Assembly: GCA_947034895.1 (NCBI GenBank)
Contig: OX344764.1
Location: 1,488,001-1,552,000 of the forward strand
Direction: 5' to 3'
Length of the DNA: 64,000 nucleotides
Origin: Rhytidiadelphus loreus
Lineage: Eukaryota > Streptophyta > Bryopsida > Hypnales > Hylocomiaceae
Shown piece after piece: positions 47,016-59,460 of the stretch (the stretch's first letter is position 1; each line of letters opens with the position of its first letter). Below the pieces are notes generated by a model that ran no database searches, was not told the DNA's origin, and saw only the letters and a list, made by a program, of their open reading frames with translations. The translations under genes and the position numbers were made by a program.

Positions 47016-49659
47016 CATCATACTCACTTTGTCATGGTACCTTGACTTGGATGCCAATCAGGACATATCCCCACAAAATGAACCATTTCAAGATTATCAG
47101 ATTCTCGATACTCCAAAAATTATCCTTCTAGACGACAATAGCTTACACATTGCTCTTGGATATGGTTCCATACTTCTCAAAGTACCAATTGGGAAAAGTT
47201 TACCTATTCCAGATGTATTATATGTACTTGGTCTCACCAAAAATTTATTTTATGTTAGCCAAATCATGACTACAGGCCATACAATTATCACATTCACTCA
47301 AACCGAGTGTATTATTAATACAAAATCTCCAACTTCAAATCAACACATGCATTATCACATTTCCAAAGAAGAAAACTTATTTTTTCTCAGTATAGGTCTA
47401 CCACCCTCAAATTCTAATTTTCTAACTACCACTTTATCCAAGTTAGACTTTAAAATTCTTAAATGGCATTATTGCCTATGGCATCTCAACATTTGCTCCT
47501 TGACTCTCATGAAGACCCATGATCTGGTAAACGGACTAACTTCAATTAAATCTTCATTACCTCTCTATAAGGGCTATATTTTTGGCAAACAATCTAAGAA
47601 TTCATATCCAAACAATGTTGCTACACAAGCCTCGGTACTACTAGCTTCAATTCATACAGACCTATGCAAACCTATGAACATGCCATCACTTGACGGTGCT
47701 CTTTACTTTCTCATATTTATCGACAACTTCTCCAAATTCACCTATACATACTTCTTGTCGAAGAAATCAATAATTTTGTCACATTTTCAAGCTTATAAAC
47801 TACTTGTAGAAAACCAATTTGGTGATCAGAAGATTCTCATCCTTTATTTTGATAATGGGTGCAAATTCATATCAAATGCCTTTAATCGTTTTTCTTGGAT
47901 CAAGGCATCCAACACCAACTTACTAATTCCTGCAACTCGGCTCAAAATGGCATATGAAAACGTAAAAATCGCACTTTGGTTGAGTCTGCTCGTAGCATTC
48001 TCAAAATTACTCAACTCAGTAACTCCTTTTGGACTGAAGTTGTTGCTACTACTTACTACTTGCAAAACTACTCCTTTACTTTAGCCTTAATAAATGTTAC
48101 ACCTTATAGACTATGAACTAGTCTCAAGTCTAATCTCAATAATCTTCACATCTTTGGGTGTTCAACTTATACCCATATTCCAGACAAGCAACGCAAGAAA
48201 TTGGATTCAAATTCAATTAAATACATATTTATTGGCTACGGTTCTCCTACTGGAATCAAAGATTATTGCCTCTACAATCTTTATACAAAAAAGATATTCA
48301 CTAGTCATGATGTCGTCTTTCGTGAAGACTTATTATTACTTAGTGGCCAGCCTAGTGTTGCCACCTCTTCCTCTGACCACTCAAGTCCCCTAAATCAGCT
48401 TGAGGATCTTGGTGATCTTTATTTCATTCCTGAACTTTCAAGCTCACAGTCTGTTCTGTCCATCAATTTGCCACTTATATCCACCTTAAATTCCCAGTCA
48501 GTCCCTAATTATACCTTGTCCAATTCTCACTTGCAGCAGCAGCCACCCAATTCCCCACCTCCTCCTCATTCTTACAAATTTCCACCAATTCAAATTCTCG
48601 AATTGTTCAATCTTCACATCAACGTTCACACATATGACAAGATCAATTAACTCTATCTCCACCACGACGGATCTTCCAATGCTCTACTAGAGGACAACGG
48701 CATACTCTCAGATTCCATGATATGAATCTATACAATTTTGGCTTATTAGCTCAACTTGTTGAGCCCATGACAATTACCAAAGCTCTTTTCAATGACAAAG
48801 CCCAAAATTGTACAATTGCAATGGATAAAGAGTATATATAATTCTTTGCTTGCTACTAAAACTTGGAAACTTGTGGATCCTCCACCCCATCATTCAATTA
48901 TCTGTACCAAATGGCTTTTTCGACGCAAGTACAATGTTGATGGCTCAATTGCCAAATATAAAGCATGATTTGCATGATGATTTGTTGCCAAGGGCTTTTC
49001 CTAGCAACCAAGCTTCAATTTTTATGAAATTTTTTTCCATGTTATAAAAATGACCTCTTTATGACTATTACTTACTTTTGTTACATTATACGGCTATTAC
49101 ATCCATCAAATTGATGTGACAACTGCGTTCTTGCATGATCATTCTATGCGAAGAAATATTTATCTCTCAAGCAAAAGGGTATGTCAAATTTGGAGTAGAA
49201 CACAAAATGTGTTGACTTCTGAAATCTCTTTACAGGCTTAAGCAAGCACCACTTGTGTGGTACAACCTACTTGGTACTTTTCTCTTGGCCTAAGAAATTA
49301 TCAAATGTACAATAGATCCTAATGTCTATTATAAATGATATCAATCTTTTATAATATTACTCAGCTTATACATTGACGACCTTGTCTTAATTTTTAATGA
49401 TCTAGAATATCTTTCAATTCACAAAGTCTTGTTCTCTCAATTTTTTTCTATGACAAATAATAAGGATATTGCATATATTCTTGGCATTCAGATTAGTAGT
49501 GATTGATCTAATAAGACTCTCATATTATCTCAATCCAAATATGTTGTGGACATCTTACTTAAATTTAATATGTCCACTTGTAATCCAATCATGACACGTC
49601 TCAAAAATGACATACACTATTCATAGGCCTAGAGTGTCAATCTCACCTAGTTAGAAATC

Positions 49660-49918
49660 ATTGCTATGCAATCTGACGCCTCTCGGCCATGTAGGACCGT
49701 TGCAGTGTCACTGTAGAAGTCACGTTCCCTGATTATCACAGCATTAAAACTCATTTCAAAAAAAAAATTCAACTTTTTTTTTGCATTTGAAGAATTTGAA
49801 TTTTTTTTTTTTGTAATTTTTTTTCCTAATAGCTAATTGTTTCTTCATTGCGGGGGGAACAGTGAAGGGAACAGGCGTGAAACAATCTCATGGAGGCCCT
49901 AAATATCATCTAATGCTT
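49660..49918. mobile_element. TIR element nested in the copia relic (copy 1)
   Basis: It interrupts the reverse-transcriptase reading: the YRSLVGALQYL-like text stops near 49669 and resumes with ALQYLVT near 49914. The right end is CATCTAATG; the left end is a diverged inverted copy. The core contains a GGGGGGAACAGTGAAGGGAA block and T-rich runs, as in the element at 61.3 kb. Borders are good to about 10 bp. Confidence 0.6.
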
Positions 49919-50471
49919 TACAATACTTAGTTACATGTACTTGGAGGGGCCTTGTTTTTCAGGTTAACCATCTCTCTCAATTTATGTTCAATCTTGCCCA
50001 ATTTATTGGCTTGGGATTAAAAGGATTCTACACTATTTAAAAGGCACCATGAACATTGGTCTCTTATATAATGGTGCTCATTTTAATCCTTCCATTTCTC
50101 ATACTTTTATTAGATGGAGTGATGGTGATTGGGTTAGTGACCTTGATTTTAAGGCTCCAGACATTCTACTTCAAGCTACATTTTTCAACTCAATTCTTCT
50201 TGCATTATTTCTTGGTAGAGTAGAAAACAATCAATTGTTGCTTTTTCCTCTATTGATACTAAATACATAGCTGTAGCTATAGCTGTCAAAGAATTATTGT
50301 GGCTTCAAGCAATAATTTTAGAGCTACAATATCTTCTTTAGCTTCTTAGTATCCTTTACTTAGATAATCAATCATGTATTATTCTTAGTGAGAATTCCAA
50401 GTATCACAACCACTCCAAATATATAAATCTTAATTATTATTTCTTATGAGAGAAAGTCTAATCCATTAGAG

Positions 50472-50835
50472 AAAATATGATGCCTCTAGAGGGTTGCTTC
50501 GTGGTGATAGACCAAGCTATTTCAAGCTTGGTCTGTCACCTTGAAGAGTGCCGCATCTTTAGTGTCAGCCAAGGTGAATATCTCAAAATCTGCCAGTTTT
50601 TGCAATTTTATTTTATTTTTCAAAAAAATTTAAAATTTATTTCAGCCTAGAATTTTTTATTTTTTAATCAAATTTTGATTCATTAATTTTGATTTTTGCA
50701 TTGTTGCCACTGCAGATTTAGGCAAGCAGAAATAGAGAGAAAACGATTTTTTTTGCAAAACCCCCCCCAAATTTTAGGGTCCCTTAAGGATTGCTAGAGC
50801 AGCCTTATAGAGGCCTCATATTTTTTCTAATGCTC
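50472..50835. mobile_element. TIR element nested in the copia relic (copy 2)
   Basis: The left end CATTAGAGAAAATATGATGC with CTCTA faces the right end TAGAGGCCTCATATTTTTTC with TAATG, an inverted repeat of about 25-35 bp. It splits the copia C-terminal region between REKV-like and ADLLTK text. It is in the same family as the elements at 39.7, 49.7 and 61.3 kb. Confidence 0.65.
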
Positions 50836-51084
50836 AACTCTTCCAACTTCTATTTCCTCCCACAATTACTATACGGGCTGATCTCTTAACCAAGTCACTT
50901 TCCAAAGTCAAGCACAATGATTGTCTTCATAACTTTGATCCAACAACTTCCTCTGGCTCATAGTAAGGGAGAATTACCTATTGTACTTCTCCCTCTGAAG
51001 CTTAAAGCCTAATTTCAACTTTTGTACATATTTTCAAGATTTTGAGTTCAAGCTTTATAAATTTAGCTTACAATTGAAGGGGCA

Positions 51085-51318
51085 TGTTAAGTTACTCAAA
51101 TTAGACTCAATAGCTACATCATTCTATTAAATTCAATAGCTACATCATTCTATTAGACTCAATAGCTGTAGTCACACACTATTTTGTTAGTCAAACTATG
51201 TCTTTGTCCTTCTACAAGAAGGTTGTGTATTTGTTCTCATTTATCATTTTTAATATGTAACTTATTGCTTTCAACTTCCCGTCTTTTTACATTCCATTCA
51301 CAACATAAGTTAACTTGT
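51085..51318 (+). repeat. Probable start of the copia 3' LTR
   Basis: Starts TGTTAAGTTACTC right after the polypurine tract. It includes an internal tandem repeat (CAATAGCTACATCATTCTAT type, about 2.5 copies at 51107-51165). The LTR is interrupted by the TIR element at 51.3 kb, and its 5' partner is not found. Confidence 0.5.
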
Positions 51319-51893
51319 ATGAGGTAAACCAATCTATGACAGACAAACCATCCATGACATACACCTTGGGAATGACCCATTCTAGTTTTGCATCAATCCA
51401 TGACAAACTTTTTCCAATAAACTAGATTTGAACTACATTAGGTGAATTAGTAGCTATAATCAATGTCTTGGATGATGGTGATAAAGTTATTAGTGATTGC
51501 AATAGGGAGTTCCACCTTTTTAGTGTAAATCTATCACAAAAAGTGACTATTTTATTCCTTCATGTTGTAGCTATGTTAGAAAATATCATGTAATCATGTT
51601 AGGAAATATTGTGATTGCTTTAGGTGGTAATTACGATGACCATTATGGATACAGTTTTTGTTGGTTTTGGAATAGTCAAGAGAATAGTATAGAGAATATT
51701 TTGGGTCAATTGGACAACACACTTCAAAAATTCATTACCAATTCATATCCTATCAAAAAAATAAAATTCCAATTCCTCTCCCCATTTCTCACATTTGTCT
51801 TTATATGTGAATTTTTTCTTAAATTTTCAACAATGTTGACAAGGCAAAGCAATCATTTTGTTTGTTATAGCCTCATAGGCTAGTTTACCTTAT
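51319..51893. mobile_element. About 575-bp TIR element, AAGGTAAAC family
   Basis: The left end GAGGTAAACCAATCTATGA faces the right end TCATAGGCTAGTTTACCTTA. These ends resemble the element at 46.3 kb. An ORF inside (51596-51883) has no recognisable content. It lies within the presumed copia LTR. Confidence 0.55.
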
Positions 51894-53100
51894 TTTCAAT
51901 GAGGATGCTTTGATTCTGACTTATCAAGTATTGAAGAAAGCAAATTTTGAAATGCTTAGTTTTCAAATGTAAATTGGAAAGAGGAGAATGATTGTGGATT
52001 ACAACAAAAGCTGTTTTTTCAAATATTGATCACACATAGAAGGGACGTAATTGGCTACTCCTAATAAAAGAAAATATTATGTATGGACAGTGCCTACCAT
52101 TTTTGTGAAATTTTTTATTGTGATAAAATTGTCACTTTTTGAGAAAACCATACAGGATTTTGCAAAATGGTACACATGTGTCATTTTTTTTTAATTTCAG
52201 AGGGGTATACTAATCCTATTTTTAAAAACAACCTCGAAATTTTTATTCAAAGCTATAATATACAATAGAAGTATTTAAGAAAACACTCATACTTTAGTCA
52301 TCATAAATTCAACTTGTAGTCATGTTCAAAGCTTAATTTTTGAAGCTCAGTGCTTCAATTTTCACAAAAATTACTTTGCATGAATTTTTTCAGGACCTAG
52401 AACTTCAAGTTTCACAAAGCTAGAAACATTATTTAAAGAAAACCCATAGTTCTTTTAGAATTCTAGTAAAAAAGACCTCAATGTTTCAATGTGGAAGGCT
52501 TGGCAATGGTTTTCTAGGATTCTTTCTAAATCACTTACAACAATCAATTAAATAGAACCTCAGAAAACAAGTTTGACATAGCCATTTTCAACTCAAAATT
52601 TAGTTGGTGAGCTATTAAGCAAGACAAAAGTTAATAATATAAATCCTACAATAAAATGCCCATACAATGAGTGCTCTGACATTTCAAAAAGTAACTATTA
52701 CAAAAGACTAATTCAACCAATTTTAATACATGAGGAAATATGGCGCATGAGGCTTGGAGAGACACAATGAAGAGGTGAATAATTCAAAAACAATTCTCAC
52801 TAGCAGATTAATCCTACTACAAAATGCTCAACAAAATGCTCGACAAAATGCTCATACACTATTCTCAAATCCTTAAGGTAACAAGTTGTTTCACAATATG
52901 TCCATGACCTCTAGAAGGCCTTATTTGTTAAATGAGACACATTAGAGTTTCATTTTAATTTCATTCTAAATTTAGAATAAAATAAATATTCATTAAATTG
53001 AGACTTTAAAATGTCAAAATGCATATTTAATTGGATTTATAATACTTAAAAAAGTGAAAAGAACTCGTAATTAACATTTGGATTTTTAAAATTAGGACCA
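51894..53100. other. AT-rich intergenic, no gene seen
   Basis: No coding motifs. Repeated short phrases (AAAATGCTC at 52818-52850) only. Confidence 0.45.
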
Positions 53101-54180
53101 CAAATTCCAACGTCTAGGCTTTAGGGGGAATTTGTAATAACCCAAGGTGTGAAATTCCTTGCCAAAAAAGCTCAATTGGAAGTTGCTAGTAGACCACAAA
53201 GACTCAAACACCACAATCAATTAGTTAAAGCAAGTTCCAAGGGATTCTAGCTAATGGCATCGCCAAAACTCAGTTGGAATGTCTTTGGGGTTAGTATAAA
53301 AGAAAGAACTTGAATAAACGTCACTTAACACAAAGTTCGTACGATAATTGCTTCAAATTATCAAAAAAAGACAAGCTTAGGACAAAGGGACCCCCATGTC
53401 CTTTGTGATGAGCACTAAACACAAAAGAATGCTTGAAACACAATGAAATCTCAAATTACAATGAAAAACAAAGAGTTTTGGCAAACACCAAACTTCCATG
53501 ATAACGTGGCCGCGTTTGGCGCTAAAAACAAAATGAAAAGAGGTTTGAAACGAAAACAAAGGGTTATTGGTCTCGAACGACTATGGAAACAAAATGAAGA
53601 AAAGGGATGCAAAGGGAGTGGGTGGGAGGCCTTTTATATGTTTCCAAGACCCCCTACTTACCTCCATTTATTCTACACTATCTAATTAGCTAAAAATTCA
53701 AAAATTACTTATTACTATGTCAATTTCTACCCTACTGTTGGTCGTGCTCATAAATTTTGGAGAAAAGATCCAAATGAGAAATAGATTGCGCTATTGACTC
53801 CAGAAAACCCAAATTAGCCTAGAAGATCCCCTAACTTTCTACTTTCGAATCAATTTCTTCACGAAAGATAGCGTTTTTCAACCTAGTGAAAAGGTAAAAA
53901 ATCTAACTTTTGGAGTTAATGGTTTTTGATCATTTTGACTGGCCAAAGTTGTTTGGAAGGTTTGAGAATGTTAAAAAAGAATCTAAGATGTCTTAATTTG
54001 GCCTTTGTATGCTCCTTATTTGTTGGTCATCTTATAGAATGTTTTGAAATTTCGTTAAAACTTATCTGCGCCACTGGTTTGGGTAGTTATCAATGTCAAA
54101 ATGTCACGAAACTTGGTGAGGTGCTTATTTATGCTAAAATACACTACCCTGATTTTTAGTGGGATTTTACCATCACTAGA
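53100..54180 (+). repeat. Dispersed repeat B, copy 1
   Basis: Matches 56880-57430 on the same strand. Shared blocks include ATTGCTTCAAA, AGGGAGTG, CTTTTGGAG or TTTTGGAGAAAAG with TCAAATGA, AGATTGCG, CCCAAATTAG and ACTTTC. The copies are diverged and non-coding. The ORF at 53443-53685 lies inside and is not supported as a gene. Confidence 0.5.
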
Positions 54181-54551
54181 GGAATTTATATGATTTTTCC
54201 CCATCCTAGTAAAAGTAGTTGACTTCCCATGGAGTCATGTTATGTAACTTGGAAAATTAGCAAACTTTTTGGGTGGCTTCTACAAAGTCCCAAAATCCTT
54301 TGTGCTAAGTTTTAAGTCCAACCTTCACTCTATAATTGAGAAATAAATATATCTCTCTCAATTTTAATTCCTCTAGGGAGGAATCATTCATGTATTAGGG
54401 AATCTGGACAAATTGATTCCACCAATATTCTCCAATCATGTCCTTCTTGTTGTGGTCAGTTGCCATAAATCAACCTTGTCTTTAACGTGGTGATTTGCTA
54501 TCAGAATGTTAACCGGTCGAGATTCCGACAAACCCTTAATCAAATTTCAAT
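54181..54551. other. Intergenic, no gene seen
   Basis: Short unique-looking sequence between repeat B and the 563-bp element. Confidence 0.4.
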
Positions 54552-55114
54552 CTCGGGGGGGTCATTTAGAATGTCCATTAGAAACCACGTGCGAACAAAA
54601 CTTTGGACCCTCTATATACTTTTTGAATTTTATATAAAACAAAATTAAAAAAATATGAATAGATTTTCCTACTTTGAAAGTTTATGTTTTGAATTATTGA
54701 TATTTTTATTTGTTAATAATAATTAGTTACAAATTTTTGAAGTAAAAAGATACACTGTAGAACTAAAAAATAACTTTCAAATCCCTATATTATATAAGAA
54801 AAAATTGTCTAAAAAATGAAAAAAAAAATCCTAAAAATAACTCATTATTGAAAGCTCATTTTGAGTTGAATATTGACTCAATGGTCATCTAAATGTGTCC
54901 TCTATAATTATTTGAGTTGAAAAAAATGCCATTTTAGTTCATTTTCAACCTCTTCTAAAAATCATTCCATATTTTATTTGAGTTGGAAATTTTGGCAATA
55001 GAAAGCTATAGTCATTATTAAAAAATATTCAAAATTTTAGGTTGAAATTATAGTTTATTAGAAACCACTTGTTCGCACGTGGTTTGTTATAGTAGAACTA
55101 AGTGCACCCCCGAG
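54552..55114. mobile_element. 563-bp non-autonomous element, perfect 8-bp TSD
   Basis: Ends are inverted: CTCGGGGGGGT on the left and CACCCCCGAG on the right. Inside there is a second strong arm pair, AAACCACGTGCGAACAA against TTGTTCGCACGTGGTTT. ATTTCAAT flanks both sides (54544-54551 and 55115-55122). An 8-bp duplication is typical of the hAT superfamily, but the ends do not look like classic hAT termini, so the class is uncertain. No ORF. Confidence 0.88.
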
Positions 55115-55122
55115 ATTTCAAT

Positions 55123-56875
55123 TCACCTAATTAGCTTTAAATTTGGATATTTGAAAGTATTTTAAGCATTTCCATGCTTTCCACTAAACCACATTCATTT
55201 GTTCCAATACAAAATCCTACCAATTATAGTGCAAACACTCTTTTTAGGCTTTTTTTGTAATAATTACTATAAAAATAAGAAAAAAAACAAAAAAAACAAA
55301 TCCTGAGACCTAGGTGCCATTTATGGGGCTCACACCTAACCCCCTTGTTCTAACTTGCCAACTGGTGGGGCTAACCCGTGACTAGTTCTAACAAGTTGGG
55401 CTTGTGGGAACCACCAAATCGGAACTAGTATTTGGAAAAATTGATTGGACCTTGTGCTGAGAAACTAACTAGATTTGGTATTTGGAAAACTAACTAGATT
55501 AAAATTTTAATTAAAAACAAAACATGGATTAGTTAGACTGGAGTTTTCTTTCTTGGAAAAAATAAAACAAGGGACTAGAAAATATTTTAACAATTGGTTA
55601 AAGGGCAAAGTTTTGTTGTGTGAAAGGAAATAAAAACAAAAGGAGATAGAAAATGTTAATGCAAAGACAAAGCTCCACTGTTAGGTGGAAACACACAAAC
55701 ATGCACCACATACCATGAACAAAGAAACCAAGTCATATATTTTGCAAATCTAGGCTCTAGGGGGATTTTCTCTAAAAGACATTAGATGATTTCTCAAGCC
55801 ATTGGAAGACTACGAGTTTCTAAGATGTTCCCATAAGCTTGCCTTTATTGGTGGTGGTTGTAAAAACAAATTTGATATGATTAGAAGATTGCTACATCAA
55901 ACGTGGAAATTATTGTACCTAGATACCAACATCAACATAATTTAATTAAAAATGCAAGACAATCCAAAAAATCCATTAGCAATTCATTTAGTCAATAACA
56001 TATCTATCATTTGATTGTCTACCATCAAAAAGAATTTTGATGGTGAAATAAAGGAATGAATTCATTGACATTTTGTGAGAATGGAAGGTAGAGAGGTTGT
56101 TTTTATAAAGAAATGTATTGTCCTCGTAAATCCTCAAAGGATATGGGATAATTTAAAGATGAGAGTTTGACCACAAAAGGGTTGTTGGAGATGAAAATTA
56201 AATTTAGTTTCTAATTTAGTTTTTCTCAAATTTTTTGGAAAAAAGTTATACTACTATGCCTAAATGATGTCTAAAATTCTACTTTGAATATAATTTATGC
56301 TTTTGACTTAGCTATGAGCAGTTGAGCTCCTACTAATTCTAATTTATATATCCCACATGGGTTGTGTTACCTACTACTATCTCACTTGTATAAAGAGTTT
56401 GTCTTCTCCTTTCTACATTTTTACAATAAGAGGCTTTTGAATCTATTAGTCATAGTTGTTGAATTTGTCTAAATTTTTTAAGTTTAAAGATGAATTTTTC
56501 AAAAAGTTATATTTAAAAGTGTTGAAGCTTAATAAACTAGTGGTTTATGAACAATGTGATAAACCTAGGCCATTAGCCTACCAATCATCAACATTCTCAA
56601 GAAGTACTCATGAGCTTTCTATGAAGAATCTAGTAAGTGGAAACTTCTAGAATTTGTGAAGAAAGTGGGGATGGAAACCAGGTTGAAATAGTCTTCCATA
56701 GGCCTTAGAAATCATCTAATGATGAGAAATTTTGTATAAGGAGCTAGTGCAAAATGGTTAGTATAAGACAAAGGACCCAAAAGTTAGAGAAAATCAAGAA
56801 ATCGCATACAAATGTTAGTAATCCAAGTCCAAGACATTAACAATAGCAAGCAACTCAAAAGGACCCTAGCATCTT
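55123..56875. other. AT-rich intergenic, no gene seen
   Basis: No coding motifs or RNA genes recognised. A direct duplication of an AACTAACTAGATT block lies near 55466-55500. Confidence 0.45.
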
Positions 56876-56879
56876 TTGA

Positions 56880-57430
56880 GAGAATTGCTTCAAAATTCAC
56901 AACAATAAGCAAAAATTTGCTCTTGAACACAAGTAGATAAAGAAATGGCCAACTTGGTCATCACGTAAACAAATGCCAACAAACTTGGAGGAACAACAAA
57001 AAAAGGGTGCTATGTAAGAAGAGGGAGTGACCTTTCATATTTTTCCAAAGCCCCTCCTCTCATTTAGCCTTTAGATTTTCTTAGAACTAACTCTTAATTA
57101 CTACTAATTACTAGAAAAATTGAATCTATTGTTGTAGCCTACCTAACTTTTGGAGAAAAGCTTCAAATGACAAACAGATTGCGTCATGGGCTTCAAAAGG
57201 CCCAAATTAGACACCATTTGTCTCCAACCCCTACTTTCAAGTCATATGGGTTTTTTATGGATTGCAAACCAAAAGAAATGTAAAAAATCCTAAATGATGG
57301 AATTTGCATTTTTCACATATTTTAACTTGCTAGGAGTGTCTAGAGTTTTTGTGAGTATAAGAAAAGATTTTTCTTTGACCTTGTTTGGATTTCTTATGCT
57401 CTTGGTATTCCGGTCAACTCATCAAATTAA
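56880..57430 (+). repeat. Dispersed repeat B, copy 2
   Basis: Second copy of the repeat at 53.1-54.2 kb, in the same orientation and more diverged at its 3' end. Confidence 0.5.
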
Positions 57431-58650
57431 TTTAAATTTTGTCTAAATTTAATGGTGGCATCCATTCAAGTATTTTTAGTATTGGAATTCTTCATAACAT
57501 GATGTGTGTATTTAATTACACAACTAGGTTTAATTTAAACCATGTAGATGCCTAAGCATTGTCTATTATGCCTTCCAAGTAATAGATCTTTTCTAAATAG
57601 CTAAATGTCACAAACTTGCAAAAGAACCAATCAAAATCTAGCTTAATTGCAATTTTTAAACAAAAGACTGAACTAACCAAGGCCACTATGTTATTGCTGC
57701 AACCAAGTTCCCACAATCTAAGAACTCTAAGGAACTCACAATCTTTCAAAGGCCTAAAAACACATCTAATGGTTGGAAAATAAAGATAAATTTCATGGCC
57801 AAAAATCCATTTTAAATTTAGATCCTTAAATCTAGCCTTAAATCAAAAGTTATTGACAAAATTCAAAGAGGATGTTAGAAAATGTAAAGAAGAATTCCCT
57901 TCCAACCCCTCTCTCAAATTTGTCCATAACTTTTGATTGGAAGATTGAGATTTCAAATGGATTTTTGGACATGAAAATTAAATTTATTTTCCAACTTTTT
58001 TTACATCAAAGTGTTTTGGAAAAAGTTATTGTACTATGTCTAAATGAGGTTTGAAATTCTACTTAAAACACAATGCTTTTAATTGTATGGCACATGTGCA
58101 AGATATTCAAGAATGTATTCTTAACCTTGTAACATTGGCAGAACCATTTTGTGGCTTTTGAATGACAATGAGTTGATTTGTACAAACATGAGAAGCATTT
58201 TCTCATCTACTTATTTCTTATTGACCTTTCATGGTGGGTTATGAAGAGTTTGTAGTCTTGCCAGTGTTTGTCTTCACATAAATGAGAAGTTAGTAAAAAC
58301 AATGAATCACAAAATATGCTAATTTAGTGTATTTGGGAAGTTGTTGCTCCTTACTTTAAATCTGAAATTTCCCCACAAAAATGATATTTTTTGAATTTGA
58401 GTGCAACTGACAAATAAAATATTCAATATTATGATCATCTACTCTAGTTTTTGAAATCATAATATTGAGTATTTTATTGCAATTTGAACTTGGGATGTAT
58501 ATTCAATGTCTATTGAATTCTAATTGTAGAATGACATAGATATTCAATTTATACCATGATGTTCATCATTGTAATATACACACATGGTTCAATTTTCCTA
58601 TTCTTTAAAATAATTTTTTGTTGATATGATTTTTCTTCACTTTTTTTTCA
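57431..58650. other. AT-rich intergenic with a fragment of repeat A
   Basis: 57695-57770 matches the beginning of dispersed repeat A (40620-40690). An inverted ATATTGAGTATTTTATT / AATAAAATATTCAATAT pair lies at 58410-58482. No gene. Confidence 0.45.
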
Positions 58651-58654
58651 CTTT

Positions 58655-58715
58655 TAAAAAACAAAAACAAAATCTAAATTTAAAACAAAACAAAAACAAA
58701 AACAAAAACAAAAAA
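58655..58715 (+). repeat. A-rich (AAAAAC)n microsatellite
   Basis: A run of ACAAA/AAAAC units including several consecutive AAAAAC hexamers. Confidence 0.8.
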
Positions 58716-59094
58716 TGATTTAAAGAAGACATGTGATTTCATCTTTGAAAAATATTTAAAGAAATTCATTCATATCTAGTTGCAAACTAAATGATGGACA
58801 TAGAGGCTTTAAATCAGTGGTCCTGGGTCTGTCCTTTAAAGGTTAATAGTACCGGTATGGCACATGTTTGTCTTGGAGTTTGCGGGTGAAGCTGCTCTGA
58901 GTGTACTTGCTTGCTTGCGCAACTAAGATAGCATTTCGGCACAGCTTTTAGAGATTCGAAGTCACGCATTTTGAGAAGCTGACATTTTCAGAAATATATA
59001 TAAAACGTGCAGTGTGACAAATCGAAGCACTAGAGAAGGGCCAAGATGCGATGTTCCTTGGTGGTAATCATAATTTTCTCACTGACAGAAGGCA

Positions 59095-59460
59095 TCGTGA
59101 TGCTATCTGTCTGTAATTGTGGTAACTGCACATCAATTACAGGTGCTCTTCCATGTGCTTCAAATATGCTGTTCGTACGAATTGGGTAGTACGAATTGGG
59201 TATCTGCTCTTTTAACACTGTAACATAACTCATTGATTCTGCATAACCGGGTGTTTGCATAACCAGGTGTTGACTTTTCAATGCTAACGTGCACCGTCTC
59301 ATTGACAACCCATCACCATTGCCATAACAAGTTGCAACCGATAATAAAACTTCTTTCTTTTCAACTTGCTTCCTACACTCATGGATCATGAAGTCAGACC
59401 AAAGGTTATGATTAAAAAATGTATAACCAGTTATGCACAATATCCTATTCGCCACTAGTG
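59095..59460. repeat. Conserved upstream block of SABATH module, copy 2
   Basis: 59095-59235 matches 28490-28640 upstream of the intact SABATH gene. A 141-codon minus-strand frame (59455-59030) covers it, but only the HGRAPVIDVQLPQLQ part is shared with the other copy. Two small tandem duplications lie here: GTACGAATTGGGTA (59174-59202) and a TTGCATAACC unit (59236-59268). Confidence 0.55.

Larger units (their letters stand above)
47029..51083 (+). mobile_element. Degenerate Ty1/copia retrotransposon (pol relic)
   Basis: Domains appear in copia order. A protease-like D..A start is followed by the GAG-pre-integrase block WHYCLWHLN; the integrase core HTDLCKPMNM with FIDNFSKFTYTYF and a decayed DNGCKF; IKYIFIGYGSP and SHDVVFRED; the reverse transcriptase start near 48860 (WKLVDPPP, KWLFRRKYNVDGSIAKYKA) and IHQIDVTTAFLHD; then RNase H-side blocks LKGTMNIGLLY and IRADLLTKSLSKVKHND near 50880. 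Many stops and frameshifts interrupt it, and the gag gene and 5' LTR are not seen. A purine-rich tract (AATTGAAGGGGCA) ends at 51084, just before a TGTTA, the expected 3' LTR start. At least two MITEs are nested inside. Confidence 0.88.

Noticed and set aside
53443..53685. 80-codon plus-strand ORF
   Set aside because: Lies wholly in dispersed repeat B; its counterpart in copy 2 is not open.
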